From the NCBI GenBank assembly GCA_030446745.1, contig JAUJMS010000013.1, forward strand, positions 10,427-70,584: a DNA stretch of 60,158 bases. Direction: 5' to 3'. The notes under the pieces are model-generated. The model worked only from the letters and a program-made list of their open reading frames with translations, was not told the origin of the DNA and ran no database searches. This DNA is from Egibacteraceae bacterium. Lineage in GTDB: Bacteria > Actinomycetota > Nitriliruptoria > Euzebyales > Egibacteraceae. Below are positions 1-8,633 of this stretch, one piece after another. The position numbers and the translations under genes were made by a program. Position 1 is the first letter of the stretch. Every line of letters begins with the position of its first letter.

Positions 1-149
1 CGCGGGCGGGGGGCGGGGGTGTCCCCCCGTCGCCCCCCCCCCCCCCCGGGGGGGCCCCGCGCCGCCCCCCCCCCCCCCGGGCGGGGGGGGGGGCCCCCCC
101 CCCCCGGTGGGGGGGGCCCCCCCCCCCCCCCCCCGGGGGTGGGGGCGGG
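1..149. other. low-complexity C/G homopolymer tract at contig end
   Basis: Almost entirely long runs of C and G with no believable codon pattern. It stops right where the lipid-kinase gene ends. It looks like low-quality consensus at a contig end rather than biology; no gene is called here. Confidence 0.8.
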
Positions 150-1094
150 TCAGATCTTGAGCCGGACCGCCGTGTCGAGCAGCCAGAAGCGCGCCGGCGT
201 GACCCCCAGCGCCTGGCCGTCGGCGGCGACCGGCAGGGGATTCGGCGGGGCGAGCGCCACCGTGGCGGACTGGAACTCGACGATGTCGGGCGACGGCAGG
301 TGCTCGCCGCGGTAGATCTTCGAGGTGAGCGTGAACACCTGGCTGCGCTGCCCGGTGAACACCAGCACGTTGTACCTGCCGTCGTCGGGCAGGGCGCGGG
401 GCGCGACCTTCGAGCCGCCGGCGTAGAACTGGCCGTTGGCGACGACGAGGTCGACGACGGGCACGGTCACCGTCGTGTGCGCGACCGCGACGGCGGTCTC
501 CTGCCGGTCGAGCCGGGCGATCGCCGCGTACGCCGACAGCAGGCGGCCCAGGCGCCCCAGCAGCCGCGGCGCCCCCGCCGACCGCCGGATCAGGTCGGCG
601 CCGTAGCCGACCTCGGCGAGGTTGGCGAACACCCGGCGCGCCGGCCGGCCGCGCGTGTCGACGTACTCGACGACCCCGAGGTCGACCGGCATCGTCGCAT
701 CCCCGGTCAGATGCCTGGCGATGACCTCGACGGAGCGGTCGAGCCCGAACGTCCGGACGAAGTCGCCGTCGGTGCCGCTGCTCACGACCCCCAGCACCGC
801 GTCCGGGGCCACGGGCCGCAGCCCGCCGTCGTCGCCGAGGTCGACCATGCCGTTGACGACCTCGTGGAGCGTGCGGTCGTCCCCCGCGGCGACGAGGTAG
901 CCGATCCCCTCGTCCAGCGCGGCGCGGGCCGCGGCGGCGGCCGGGGCCGGCCGGCCCACCTCGACGACGTCGACGGTCAGCCCGGCGTCGCGGAGCCGGG
1001 TCAGCAGCGCCGGCAGCCCGCGACCGACGCCGCCGCGGCCCGCGCCCGGGTCGGCGATGAGGCGCACCGGGCCGAACGGGCTCGGGCTGGTCAT
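150..1094 (-). CDS. diacylglycerol/lipid kinase family protein (YegS/DgkB-like)
   Basis: A 314-residue protein with the layout of the DAGK catalytic family, which phosphorylates lipid alcohols at the membrane using ATP. The N-terminal phosphate loop NPxAGxG appears as ADPGAGRGGVGRGL. The usual GGDGT motif is altered to AAGDDRT before LHEVVNG, and the second nucleotide motif reads SGTDGDFVRTFGL. The C-terminus follows the beta-sandwich pattern, with a VAADGQALG segment near the end. The ATG at 1094 is chosen because similarity starts there; an open frame continues upstream but looks like noise. It diverges from the methyltransferase at 1267, leaving about 170 bp for promoters. The altered GGDGT leaves the activity uncertain. 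Confidence 0.8.
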   Translation of the reverse strand: MTSPSPFGPVRLIADPGAGRGGVGRGLPALLTRLRDAGLTVDVVEVGRPAPAAAAARAALDEGIGYLVAAGDDRTLHEVVNGMVDLGDDGGLRPVAPDAVLGVVSSGTDGDFVRTFGLDRSVEVIARHLTGDATMPVDLGVVEYVDTRGRPARRVFANLAEVGYGADLIRRSAGAPRLLGRLGRLLSAYAAIARLDRQETAVAVAHTTVTVPVVDLVVANGQFYAGGSKVAPRALPDDGRYNVLVFTGQRSQVFTLTSKIYRGEHLPSPDIVEFQSATVALAPPNPLPVAADGQALGVTPARFWLLDTAVRLKI

Positions 1095-1266
1095 GTGCGG
1101 GGTGTCTTTCGTCGGCGCGGCGGGCGCGCCGATACTAGGGACGCTCCAACGCCCGCAGCGCCGGCTCGGGGGCAGCTCCACCAGCGCTGCTGCAGGGGCT
1201 CCAACCCCCGGCACCGCCACCGGCGCCAGGCCCCGAGCGCCGGCCGGCGAGACAAGGAAGCCGCCA

Positions 1267-2520
1267 ATGCCGGACGACACCCTCACCGACGAGTTCCGCC
1301 GGCGCTGGGTCGAGCGGCTCGTGGCCACCGCAGCCATCAGGTCCCCGGCCGTGGCCGACGCCTTCCTGGCAGCGCCCCGCGACGCGTTCGTCCGGTCGTT
1401 CCTCGTGTCCAAGCCCGGGGGGTGGCGCGCGGTCGTCCACGACCCCGCCGCCCCCGACCGCGACGTCCTGCGCCAGGTCTACACCGACGACGCGCTCGTC
1501 ACCCACGTGGGGCCGGACGGGGCGGCGACGAGCTCGACGTCCCAACCCAGCCTCGTCGCGAAGATGCTGGAGACGCTGCGCCTGGCGCCCGGCATGCGGG
1601 TCCTCGAGATCGGCGTGGGGACCGGCTGGAACGCCGCGCTGCTCGCCGCAATCGTCGGCCCCCGCGGGACGGTCGCGTCGGTCGACATCCAACCCGACGT
1701 GGTCGCCGAGGCGCGCGCGCTGCTCGACGCGGCCGGCTTCGGGCGGGTCGCCGTGCGCTGCGGCGACGGCGCCGACGGCTGGCCCGAGCTCGCCCCGTTC
1801 GACCGCATCGTCGCGACCGTCGGCTGCCCCGACGTCCCCGAGGCGTGGGCCGGGCAGCTGGTGGGGGGCGGCGAGGTGCTCGTCCCGTTGCAGCACGCGG
1901 GCGTCCATCCGCTCACGCTGCTGCGGCGTGACGGCGACCGGCTCACGGGCCGCGTCGTGGGCTCCGCGGGGTTCGTGCCGCTGCGAGGCAGCCTCGGCGG
2001 CGCGGAGCCGTGGCCGGCGGTCCGGCCACGCCGGCCGGGGTCGGGCGAGCGCTCCGGGCCGCCGCTGCCGGCGCTGCACGGGGCCGCGGAGTTCGAGACC
2101 TGGTGGGACGCCGCCTACACCGTCGGGCTGCTGGACCGGCGCGCCGTGCTCGCCGGGCGCCAGCTCGCCCTGACCCAGGGCCGTTCCGCCGCCGTCGCGG
2201 GTCCCGACGGGGTGCGGGCCTGGGGCGACGCCGCGCTGCTCGGCGACCTACGGTCCCACGTCGAGCGGTGGGAGGGCTGGGGTCGTCCCGCGATGGGCGA
2301 CTGGCTGTCGACCTTCCAACGGGGCTCCCCGGTCAACCCGAGGCCGCCGCCGCCGCCGGGCTCGCAGGCCGAGGCCGGCTCGCAGCCGCGGCGGGGCGCA
2401 GGCGGCGAGCCCGACAGCCGCGCCGGCGAGGTGGTCCTCGTCGTCCGGCGTCACACGTCGACCCAGACGGTGCGACTGGCTCCGCCGGCCGTCGGGACGG
2501 CGGCTCAGACGCCGCTGTAG
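1267..2520 (+). CDS. protein-L-isoaspartate O-methyltransferase-like protein with C-terminal extension
   Basis: A 417-residue SAM-dependent methyltransferase of the PCMT family, which repairs isoaspartyl residues in damaged proteins. The SAM motif VLEIGVGTGWNAALLA lies near residues 115-130, preceded by the family segment SQPSLVAKMLETL; the post-II stretch FDRIVATVGCPDVP also fits. The catalytic domain ends near residue 240. A further 170 residues, including a Trp-rich stretch around FETWWDAAYTVGLLD, form the extension typical of long actinobacterial versions. The ATG at 1267 has an AGGAAG ribosome site just upstream. The last 16 bases overlap the 3' end of the converging helicase gene. Confidence 0.8.
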   Translation: MPDDTLTDEFRRRWVERLVATAAIRSPAVADAFLAAPRDAFVRSFLVSKPGGWRAVVHDPAAPDRDVLRQVYTDDALVTHVGPDGAATSSTSQPSLVAKMLETLRLAPGMRVLEIGVGTGWNAALLAAIVGPRGTVASVDIQPDVVAEARALLDAAGFGRVAVRCGDGADGWPELAPFDRIVATVGCPDVPEAWAGQLVGGGEVLVPLQHAGVHPLTLLRRDGDRLTGRVVGSAGFVPLRGSLGGAEPWPAVRPRRPGSGERSGPPLPALHGAAEFETWWDAAYTVGLLDRRAVLAGRQLALTQGRSAAVAGPDGVRAWGDAALLGDLRSHVERWEGWGRPAMGDWLSTFQRGSPVNPRPPPPPGSQAEAGSQPRRGAGGEPDSRAGEVVLVVRRHTSTQTVRLAPPAVGTAAQTPL

Positions 2521-5222
2521 GCGACGACGCCGCGCATGAGGTCGCGCGCGGCGGCCGCCGCCGTGTCAGCGACGGGGCCGCGTGTCGCGTCGCGCAGCTG
2601 CCGCAGCAGGTCGGCCACCTGCTTGCAGCTGCGGACGAAGTCGCCGGCGGTCATCTCGCTCGCACCGAGGGCGTCGTCGAGCTCGGCGCCGTTCGCCCAG
2701 CGCCACACGACCTCGGCGAAGCCGGCGTCGGGGACCCGGGTCGGTGTGAGGGCGGCGTCGATCTCCCGCTCGGTGACGCGCTCCCAGACGCGGGCGACCG
2801 CGGTGACGGCGTCGCGGACCGCCGCGTTGGGCAGCCGCACCGGCGGTGGGTCCTTCATGCGCGTCTCGTGAACGAAGACGCTGGCGACGGCCGCCAGGTC
2901 GGCGGCGTCGAGGCCGTCGAGCACCCCCGCGCGCAGGGACTCGGCCAGGACGAGGTCGGTCTCGGTGTACAGCCCTGCCAGCATCATCCCGTCGGCGGTC
3001 GGGCGCGGGTCCTCGTCGCCGGTCAGGTAGCCGAGCTCGGACAGCACGCCGAGGATCCGGTCGAACTGGCGGACCAGCGAGCCGGTACGCCGGCGCACCG
3101 ACCGTGCGAGGCGCTCGGTGTCGGCGAGCAGCTCGTCGCTGCGGCGGGCCCACACCTCCATCTCCGGCAGCCGGGGATCGCGGTGGACGGGATGGTCGCG
3201 GATCGCGCGGCGCACCAGCTCCAGCCGCGCGGTCGCCTGCGGGTCGGGTCCCACGAGGGCTGCGGCCGGAGCGTGCTCGGGCATCTCGACACGCCGGAGC
3301 TCGTCGACGACGGCCCGCCGGTAGCGGTCCTGGCGCGGGTTGCCGGCGGCCGGCAGGCGGACCCAGCCCACCTTGGCGGGCGGGTCGGGGAACTCGCGTG
3401 GCCCCAACCGGCGCAGGCGCCCGTCCAGCATCACGGCGCTGGCCATCGGCACCCCCTGGGAGGTGCGGGTGGTGGCGACGACCGCCGCCAGGTCGGGCCG
3501 CCCGCTGCCCCGGGGGATCGCCACGACGTCGCCCTCGCGCAGCCGGGCGAGCGCGGCGCCGACCGCCTCGGTGCGCAGCTGGCGCCGGTCCCTGGCACCG
3601 GCGGACTCCAGCTGGGACTGCTCGCGGCGCAGCGCCCAGTACTCGGTGAAGTCGCCGGACTCCGGGCGCAGGTTCTCATCGGCGTAGCCGGCCAGCGCCC
3701 GGCGGTTCTCGGCGATCCGGCGCTCCTCGGCCGCCACCCGCTGGTCGGCCTGGTACTGGGCGAACGACCGGGCCAGCAGCGTCTCGGCCTCCGCCCGTGA
3801 GCGGCTGCGCAGCAGGTTGACGGCCATGTTGTACGACGGCGCGAACGACGAGCGCAGCGGCTCGGTGCGCCGCCCGACGAGCGAGGCGACGGTCAGAAAG
3901 TCGATGTCACGCTGGTACAGCACGACGGCGTGCCCCACGCTGTCCAGGCCGCGCCGACCGGCCCGGCCGGTCAGCTGCGTGAACTGCCCGGGGGTCAGCA
4001 GCTCGTGGCGCGTCCCGTTCCACTTCTCCAGCCGCTCGATGACGACAGTGCGCGCCGGCATGTTGATCCCCAGCGCCAAGGTCTCGGTGGCGAAACAGGC
4101 CTTGACCAGGCCCTGGACGAACAGGGCCTCCACGGTCTCCTTGAACACCGGTACGAGGCCGGCGTGGTGGGCCGCGACGCCGCGCTCCAGGGCGCCGGCC
4201 CACGGGCCGTAGCCGAGCACCTCCAGGTCCTCGGCCGGCAGCTGCGCGGTGCGTTCGTCGACGACCTGGCGGATGCGCGCCTGCTCGGCCGGGGTGGTCA
4301 GCGACACCCCGTCGGTCACGAGCTGCCCGACGGCGTCGTCGCAGCCGTTGCGGCTGAACAGAAAGTAGATCGCGGGCAGCCACCTGCGCCGGCGCAGCTC
4401 GGCGACGATGTCGCTGCGCCGTGGCGGCCGCAGCTTCGTCGACGACGGCTGGTAGCGACCACGGCGCGACACCCGGTTGCCGGTGCCGGCCTGGCGCTCG
4501 AGCATGAGCACGTCGGGGTTGGGAACGCCCGGCAGCGTCTGCTTGACGGCCTCGCGCTGGGCCTTGCGCTGGTCGCCGCTGCCCTTGCGCGAGCCGTGCC
4601 TGAACACGGGATGCAGCCGGTCGTTCACGGCGTAGGAGTGCTCCAGCGGCACGGGGCGGCGCTCGGAGATGACGACGTCGCAGGTCGCGCGGACGCTGCG
4701 CAGCCAGGCGCCGAACTCCTCGGCGTTGGACACCGTGGCCGACAGGCACGCCAGCTGCACGTCGGTGGGCAGGGAGATGATGACCTCCTCCCACACCGCG
4801 CCCCGCTCCCGGTCGGCGAGGTAGTGCACCTCGTCGAGGACGACGGCGTGCAGCCCCCGCAGCGTGGACGACTGCTCGTAGAGCATGTTGCGCAGGACCT
4901 CGGTGGTCATCACCACCACCGGCGCCTCACTGTTGACGACGTTGTCGCCGGTCAGAAGCCCCACCCGCGCCGGCCCGTGCCGTTCGACGAGGTCGTGGAA
5001 CTTCTGGTTGCTCAGCGCCTTGATCGGCGTCGTGTAGAAGCACTTTCCGCCCCGCTGCAGCGCGTGCCACACCGCGAACTCGCCGACGACGGTCTTGCCG
5101 GCGCCCGTGGGCGCGGCGACGAGCGTCGAGCGGCCCTCCAGCAGCGCCGTCGCGCCCGCCACCTGGAAGTCGTCGAGCGCGAATCCGTAGGCCTCGGCGA
5201 AGCCCGCCAGCTCAGGCCCCAA
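2505..5222 (-). CDS. helY: DEAD/DEAH-box RNA helicase, HelY/Ski2-like
   Basis: A 905-residue superfamily-2 helicase. Walker A reads APTGAGKT at about residues 37-44, the DEVH box sits in VLDEVHYLADRE, motif III is SATVSN, and the C-terminal RecA domain carries TETLALGINMPARTVV and QLTGRAGRRGLD. The long C-terminal part matches the Ski2/Mtr4-like layout of actinobacterial HelY, an ATP-dependent RNA or DNA unwinding protein. The start overlaps the end of tatC by 11 bp, so the two are probably cotranslated. The order pafB-pafC-tatA-tatC-helY matches the mycobacterial locus, which supports the symbol. Confidence 0.92.
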   Translation of the reverse strand: MGPELAGFAEAYGFALDDFQVAGATALLEGRSTLVAAPTGAGKTVVGEFAVWHALQRGGKCFYTTPIKALSNQKFHDLVERHGPARVGLLTGDNVVNSEAPVVVMTTEVLRNMLYEQSSTLRGLHAVVLDEVHYLADRERGAVWEEVIISLPTDVQLACLSATVSNAEEFGAWLRSVRATCDVVISERRPVPLEHSYAVNDRLHPVFRHGSRKGSGDQRKAQREAVKQTLPGVPNPDVLMLERQAGTGNRVSRRGRYQPSSTKLRPPRRSDIVAELRRRRWLPAIYFLFSRNGCDDAVGQLVTDGVSLTTPAEQARIRQVVDERTAQLPAEDLEVLGYGPWAGALERGVAAHHAGLVPVFKETVEALFVQGLVKACFATETLALGINMPARTVVIERLEKWNGTRHELLTPGQFTQLTGRAGRRGLDSVGHAVVLYQRDIDFLTVASLVGRRTEPLRSSFAPSYNMAVNLLRSRSRAEAETLLARSFAQYQADQRVAAEERRIAENRRALAGYADENLRPESGDFTEYWALRREQSQLESAGARDRRQLRTEAVGAALARLREGDVVAIPRGSGRPDLAAVVATTRTSQGVPMASAVMLDGRLRRLGPREFPDPPAKVGWVRLPAAGNPRQDRYRRAVVDELRRVEMPEHAPAAALVGPDPQATARLELVRRAIRDHPVHRDPRLPEMEVWARRSDELLADTERLARSVRRRTGSLVRQFDRILGVLSELGYLTGDEDPRPTADGMMLAGLYTETDLVLAESLRAGVLDGLDAADLAAVASVFVHETRMKDPPPVRLPNAAVRDAVTAVARVWERVTEREIDAALTPTRVPDAGFAEVVWRWANGAELDDALGASEMTAGDFVRSCKQVADLLRQLRDATRGPVADTAAAAARDLMRGVVAYSGV

Positions 5223-6042
5223 CGGCGCTCCGTGCCCGGCGGCGCTCGATGACCCGCGCCGCGACGATGCTGCCCTCGTAGAACACCACGAGCGGCGCCG
5301 CCATCATCGACATCGTCACCGGATCCTGGGTGGGCGTGATGATCGCCGCGGCGACGAACGTGCCGAACAGGGCGTGGCGTCGGTAGCGGCGCATCCCACC
5401 GGACGTGATCACCCCCATCAGCGACAGGATGATGAGCACGACGGGGAACTCGAACGACAACCCGAACGCGATCATCGTCTGCAGGATGAACGTCAGGTAC
5501 TCGTTGGCCGACAGCACCGGCACGATGCCCTCGCCGGCGAAGCCCAGGAGGAACTCCAACGCTCTGGGGATCAGAAAGAAGCTGAAGACCGCGCCGAGCG
5601 CGAACAGCACCTGCGTGACGACGAGGAACGGGATCGCGTAGCGCCGCTCGACGGGGCGCAGGCCGGGAGTGACGAACCGCCAGACCTGATAGCACACGAC
5701 CGGGGCGGACAGCACGACACCGACGATCGCCGCCGCCTTGATGCTGACGAAGAAGCCGTCGAGGACCCGCAGGACGATGAGCTCGCACTCGCTGCCCCCG
5801 GTGAGGCCGCGGCGCAGGTCGTCGGGGAGGTCGCAGTACGGCTCGCGCAGGATCGCCAGGACCCGCTCGTGGAACACGAACCCGACGACGAGGCCGCCGA
5901 TGATGGCCACGGCGGCCTTGAACAGCCGCGACCGGAGCTCTTCGAGGTGCTCGAAGAGCGTCATCTCGTCGCCGGCGTAGTCCGGTCCCGGGTCGCTCGG
6001 GGCCGGACCGCCGGCGCCTGGGGGCGTCGCGGTCGCCGTCAT
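5212..6042 (-). CDS. tatC: twin-arginine translocase subunit TatC
   Basis: A 276-residue polytopic membrane protein that forms the receptor of the Tat export system, which moves folded proteins with twin-arginine signals. The N-terminal hallmark MTLFEHLEELRSRLFKA begins near residue 27. Six hydrophobic segments follow, including the conserved stretch FGLSFEFPVVLIILSLMGVI. The C-terminal ATPTQDP-type signature is present as IITPTQDPVTMSMMAAPL. It lies 21 bp downstream of tatA and overlaps helY, a conserved cluster. A possible client, a molybdopterin oxidoreductase with an RRGFLR motif, is encoded near 45-46 kb. Confidence 0.96.
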   Translation of the reverse strand: MTATATPPGAGGPAPSDPGPDYAGDEMTLFEHLEELRSRLFKAAVAIIGGLVVGFVFHERVLAILREPYCDLPDDLRRGLTGGSECELIVLRVLDGFFVSIKAAAIVGVVLSAPVVCYQVWRFVTPGLRPVERRYAIPFLVVTQVLFALGAVFSFFLIPRALEFLLGFAGEGIVPVLSANEYLTFILQTMIAFGLSFEFPVVLIILSLMGVITSGGMRRYRRHALFGTFVAAAIITPTQDPVTMSMMAAPLVVFYEGSIVAARVIERRRARSAVGA

Positions 6043-6063
6043 GAGGCGGTCGGGCGAAAGGCC

Positions 6064-6294
6064 CTACCGGGGCTCGCGCGAGGACTGCGTCGCCGGCGGG
6101 ACCGCGGGGTCGGTCGCGTCCACAGGGTCGGCGGAGCGGTCGGCCGTCTCCTTGTCACGCTCCTCGTTGATGCCGTGCTTGAAGTTGCGGATGCTCTTGC
6201 CGACCGAGCTGCCCAGGTCGGGCAGCTTCTTGGCGCCGAACAGCAGCACGAACAGGGCGAGGATGCCCCCGATTTCCAGTGGTCCGAGGTTCAT
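6064..6294 (-). CDS. tatA: Sec-independent protein translocase TatA/E family
   Basis: A 76-residue protein with one N-terminal membrane helix (LEIGGILALFVLLFGAKKL), a conserved FGxKKLPDLG hinge, an amphipathic helix GSSVGKSIRNFKHGI and a charged, disordered tail. This is the standard TatA shape for the pore-forming Tat subunit. The ATG at 6294 is preceded by a clean AGGAGG at about 6 bp, so it is preferred to a start 20 codons upstream. It heads a tatA-tatC-helY unit. Confidence 0.95.
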   Translation of the reverse strand: MNLGPLEIGGILALFVLLFGAKKLPDLGSSVGKSIRNFKHGINEERDKETADRSADPVDATDPAVPPATQSSREPR

Positions 6295-6361
6295 GAGGTC
6301 CTCCTGGTCGCCGTGCCGCGGCCGCGGCACGCACAGGCGCCCTTGCCCCGGCAAGTGTACG

Positions 6362-6667
6362 TCAGTGCCGCCGGAGGGTGGACCGGCGCAGGGTGGGCCG
6401 CCGCCTGGCTCGCCGCGCGCGGTTGGTCCGCACCCGCTCGACGCTGTGGGACACGGCGGCGACCTCGAGGTTGGTGACCGCGAGCTCGGCCTGCAGCTCG
6501 GCGGTCAGCGGGACGAGCCGTTGGCGGGCCGTGTCCACATTGGCCCTGAAGCGGCGGAGGCTGCGCAGCACCTCGCGGACGGCGACGGCGGCCAGGCCGA
6601 CGGCGACGGCGGCCAGCGCCAGGGCGAGGATCACGACCGCGGTCACGCCGCGAGCGTAGCGCCGCAC
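6362..6667 (-). CDS. small membrane protein, unknown function
   Basis: A 101-residue protein starting at GTG, with one hydrophobic N-terminal segment (about residues 8-28, Ala/Val/Leu-rich). A helical stretch rich in Arg, Glu and Leu follows and could form a coiled coil, and the tail is very basic (RRARRRPTLRRSTLRRH). The plan resembles single-span DUF948-like membrane-anchored coiled-coil proteins, but I do not recognise the family. It sits 67 bp upstream of tatA on the same strand and may be cotranscribed. Coding status is supported by the hydrophobic/coiled-coil pattern and the position. Confidence 0.55.
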   Translation of the reverse strand: MRRYARGVTAVVILALALAAVAVGLAAVAVREVLRSLRRFRANVDTARQRLVPLTAELQAELAVTNLEVAAVSHSVERVRTNRARRARRRPTLRRSTLRRH

Positions 6668-6729
6668 CCCACCACCCGGACAGGACGCGGACCGGGCGTG
6701 CCGGGCCTGCCCGGCGCGCGATGGGTCGG

Positions 6730-7095
6730 TCAGGCGGCGCTCTCGCGGTAGTCCGACGTGGCGGCTGCGAGCAGCCCGTCGAACCAGTTCTCCGACGACA
6801 GCAGGGTGTGGAAGTCCAGCAGGTCGTCGTGGTTGAGCCGGGGACCGTCGAAGCGCTCCGACAGCTTGCGGCGCGCGGGGGGCGGCGGGACGGCGGGGAG
6901 CACCTCCACGCCGCCGGAGATCAGCAGGTGCACGACGCGCTCGTCCGCGGGCTTGCGGACGTTCTCCAGACAGGAGGGGCAGTCGAAGGCGTAGAAGGAG
7001 GCGCTTGCGTCGGTCTCGTCGACGCGCAGCTCGATCTCCTGCGGCGTCAGGCCCACCTCGCCGCAGGTGGGGCAGGTGGCCTTGATCGTCGTCAT
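6730..7095 (-). CDS. zinc-ribbon protein, unknown function
   Basis: A 121-residue protein with two CxxC knuckles, CPTCGEVGLTP near residues 8-18 and FDCPSCLENVRKP near 36-48, forming a probable zinc ribbon. The C-terminal half contains the conserved-looking stretch LNHDDLLDFHTLLSSENWFDGLLA. Such small ribbons are common in actinobacteria, but the role is unknown. The ATG at 7095 is preceded by GGGAGG about 7 bp away and is preferred to an upstream start. It lies between pafC and the small membrane gene on the same strand. Confidence 0.7.
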   Translation of the reverse strand: MTTIKATCPTCGEVGLTPQEIELRVDETDASASFYAFDCPSCLENVRKPADERVVHLLISGGVEVLPAVPPPPARRKLSERFDGPRLNHDDLLDFHTLLSSENWFDGLLAAATSDYRESAA

Positions 7096-7370
7096 CTCGG
7101 GTGCCTCCCGTGCATCACCGGTCTCTCGCGGAACCATGTGTCCCACGTGGGAGATGTCTCGGTACGACAGGCGCCGGCCTTGACTCCCCCGTGGCCGCTC
7201 TTATCGAATTCGGTTCGCACCAGCATCTGCCTATGGTTGCTCTGAGCCATTCCCCGACAGCCCGTCGTGAGGAGACGTCGACGCATCCGCTGCCGGCGCT
7301 CAGGTCCCGAGGCGCCCACCTCCGGTCCCCGTAGCGCGCTCAGGGTCCGGGGCCCCGCCCCGCCGGCGGC

Positions 7371-7610
7371 GTCCGGGTGCGGTTGAGGGCGTCTACGCCC
7401 CAACCTGCACCCGCTCGGCGCCCAAGGCCCTGCCCCCCAGCCGTCCGGGTGCGGTTGAGGGCGTCTACGCCCCGAACTGCACCCGCTCGGCGCACCTGGG
7501 TTCGGGGCACGCCGGCTCGGCGCAACCGGGCTCGGTGCACCCCCTGCCCCCTCCCCGCCGTCCGGGTGCGGTTGAGGGCGTTCACGCCCCAACCTGCACC
7601 CGCTCGGCGC
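7371..7610. repeat. three copies of a 51-bp hairpin-forming repeat in a gene-free stretch
   Basis: Near-identical 51-bp units at 7371-7421, 7443-7493 and 7560-7610. Each begins GTCCGGGTGCGGTTGAGGGC and ends near CCCGCTCGGCGC. Inside each unit GGGTGC and GCACCC, and GGGCG and CGCCC, pair across a short TCTAC-type loop, so each copy can fold into an imperfect stem of about 17 bp. Copies differ by only a few bases, in the loop and the 3' arm. This is REP-like. The surrounding stretch, 7096-7643, holds no convincing gene; open frames across it simply translate the repeat. Confidence 0.75.
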
Positions 7611-7643
7611 CGCGATGGCGTGCCCGGGATGCCGGAGCCGGCT

Positions 7644-8633
7644 TCAGGCGCCCCGCGCCGGGCGGCTGTCGTCGTGACGGCCGTTGGGCCTGTCGGAGCG
7701 GTACCCGGCCAGCGTCGCGGCGGCGAGGTCGGCCACCCGGTTCCGCAGCGCCTCGGGCTCGACGACCGTCGCGTGACCCGCCAGGCGCAGCACGAGTCGC
7801 GCGACCCACTCCAGCGACGCCGTCCGCAGGCGCACCCGGCGGCGGCCGTCGACGTCGGCGACCTCGTCGACGACGGCCTCCTCGGCCGCCCAGGCGACCT
7901 CCGGGTCCAGGTCGAGGACCACGACGACGTCGTCGGGTTCGGGACGGTACACCGGCGGCTCGGGCGTGCCGCGACGCGAGGGGCCCACCCGCTCGGTGGT
8001 GGGGTGCAGCTCGCGGATCCGGTCGAGACGGAAGTCGCGGGGGGCGGCCGCCTGGCGGCACCAGCCCTGCAGGTACCAGGCGCCGCGGTGGCCGACGACG
8101 GCCCACGGCTCGACGTCTCGCCGCGTCGTCTCGGCCTTGGACCCCGAGCGGTACGTCAGCGCCACCACCGTCCCGGACGTCACCGCCGTCCGCAGGGGTG
8201 CGAGAAGCTCGTCGCCGGGAGCGCTCAGGTCGACGGCGACGTTCGCGGTGCCGGCCCCCAGCGCCGCCTCCAGCGTCGCCAGCGCCCGCCGCAGCGCCGC
8301 GGACTCGGTCACGCCCTCGACACCGGCGAGGGCGAGGGCGGCCAGCAGCAGGGTGAGGGCCTCACGGATCGACAGCCGCAGCGGACGTGCGAAGAACTCG
8401 GCGAGCCGCACCGTGACGCGGTCACCGACGAGGGAGGCCTCCACGAGGTCGCCGCCGCCGTAGCCGGGCAGCCCGCAGTAGCCCAGCACGTCGAGGTCCC
8501 CGGCGAGCTCGTCGCGCGACACGCCGAAGCGCTCGGTGACCTCGTCGACCGACACGCCGGGGTTGTCCAGCAGCCACGGGACCATCGTGAGGATCCGCTC
8601 GAGCCGCTGCAGGGTGCGGGCGGGCCGGGTCAT
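7644..8633 (-). CDS. pafC: WYL-domain transcriptional regulator PafC-like
   Basis: A 329-residue regulator with an N-terminal helix-turn-helix (LQRLERILTMVPWLLDNPGV and SVDEVTERFGVSRDEL, residues 5-45). A central WYL domain includes ALTYRSGSKAETTRRDVEPWAVV and HRGAWYLQGWC, and a WCX-type C-terminus follows. PafC pairs with PafB to activate DNA-damage genes in mycobacteria, possibly by sensing a ligand through WYL. The ATG overlaps the pafB stop as ATGA, so translation is coupled. The order pafB-pafC then tat genes matches the conserved locus. Confidence 0.88.
   Translation of the reverse strand: MTRPARTLQRLERILTMVPWLLDNPGVSVDEVTERFGVSRDELAGDLDVLGYCGLPGYGGGDLVEASLVGDRVTVRLAEFFARPLRLSIREALTLLLAALALAGVEGVTESAALRRALATLEAALGAGTANVAVDLSAPGDELLAPLRTAVTSGTVVALTYRSGSKAETTRRDVEPWAVVGHRGAWYLQGWCRQAAAPRDFRLDRIRELHPTTERVGPSRRGTPEPPVYRPEPDDVVVVLDLDPEVAWAAEEAVVDEVADVDGRRRVRLRTASLEWVARLVLRLAGHATVVEPEALRNRVADLAAATLAGYRSDRPNGRHDDSRPARGA

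Noticed and set aside
300-1931. Long arginine-rich open frame on the plus strand over the lipid kinase and methyltransferase genes
   Set aside because: Its residue mix (Arg, Pro, Ala, Gly) is what a shadow frame of very GC-rich coding DNA gives; the genes on the other frames show clear motifs.
2010-3800. 596-codon plus-strand frame opposite helY
   Set aside because: Antisense shadow of helY; no domain or membrane pattern.
7092-7592. Minus-strand frame with repeated RRRPQPHPDG peptides
   Set aside because: It only translates the 51-bp DNA repeat; no ribosome site and no recognisable domain.
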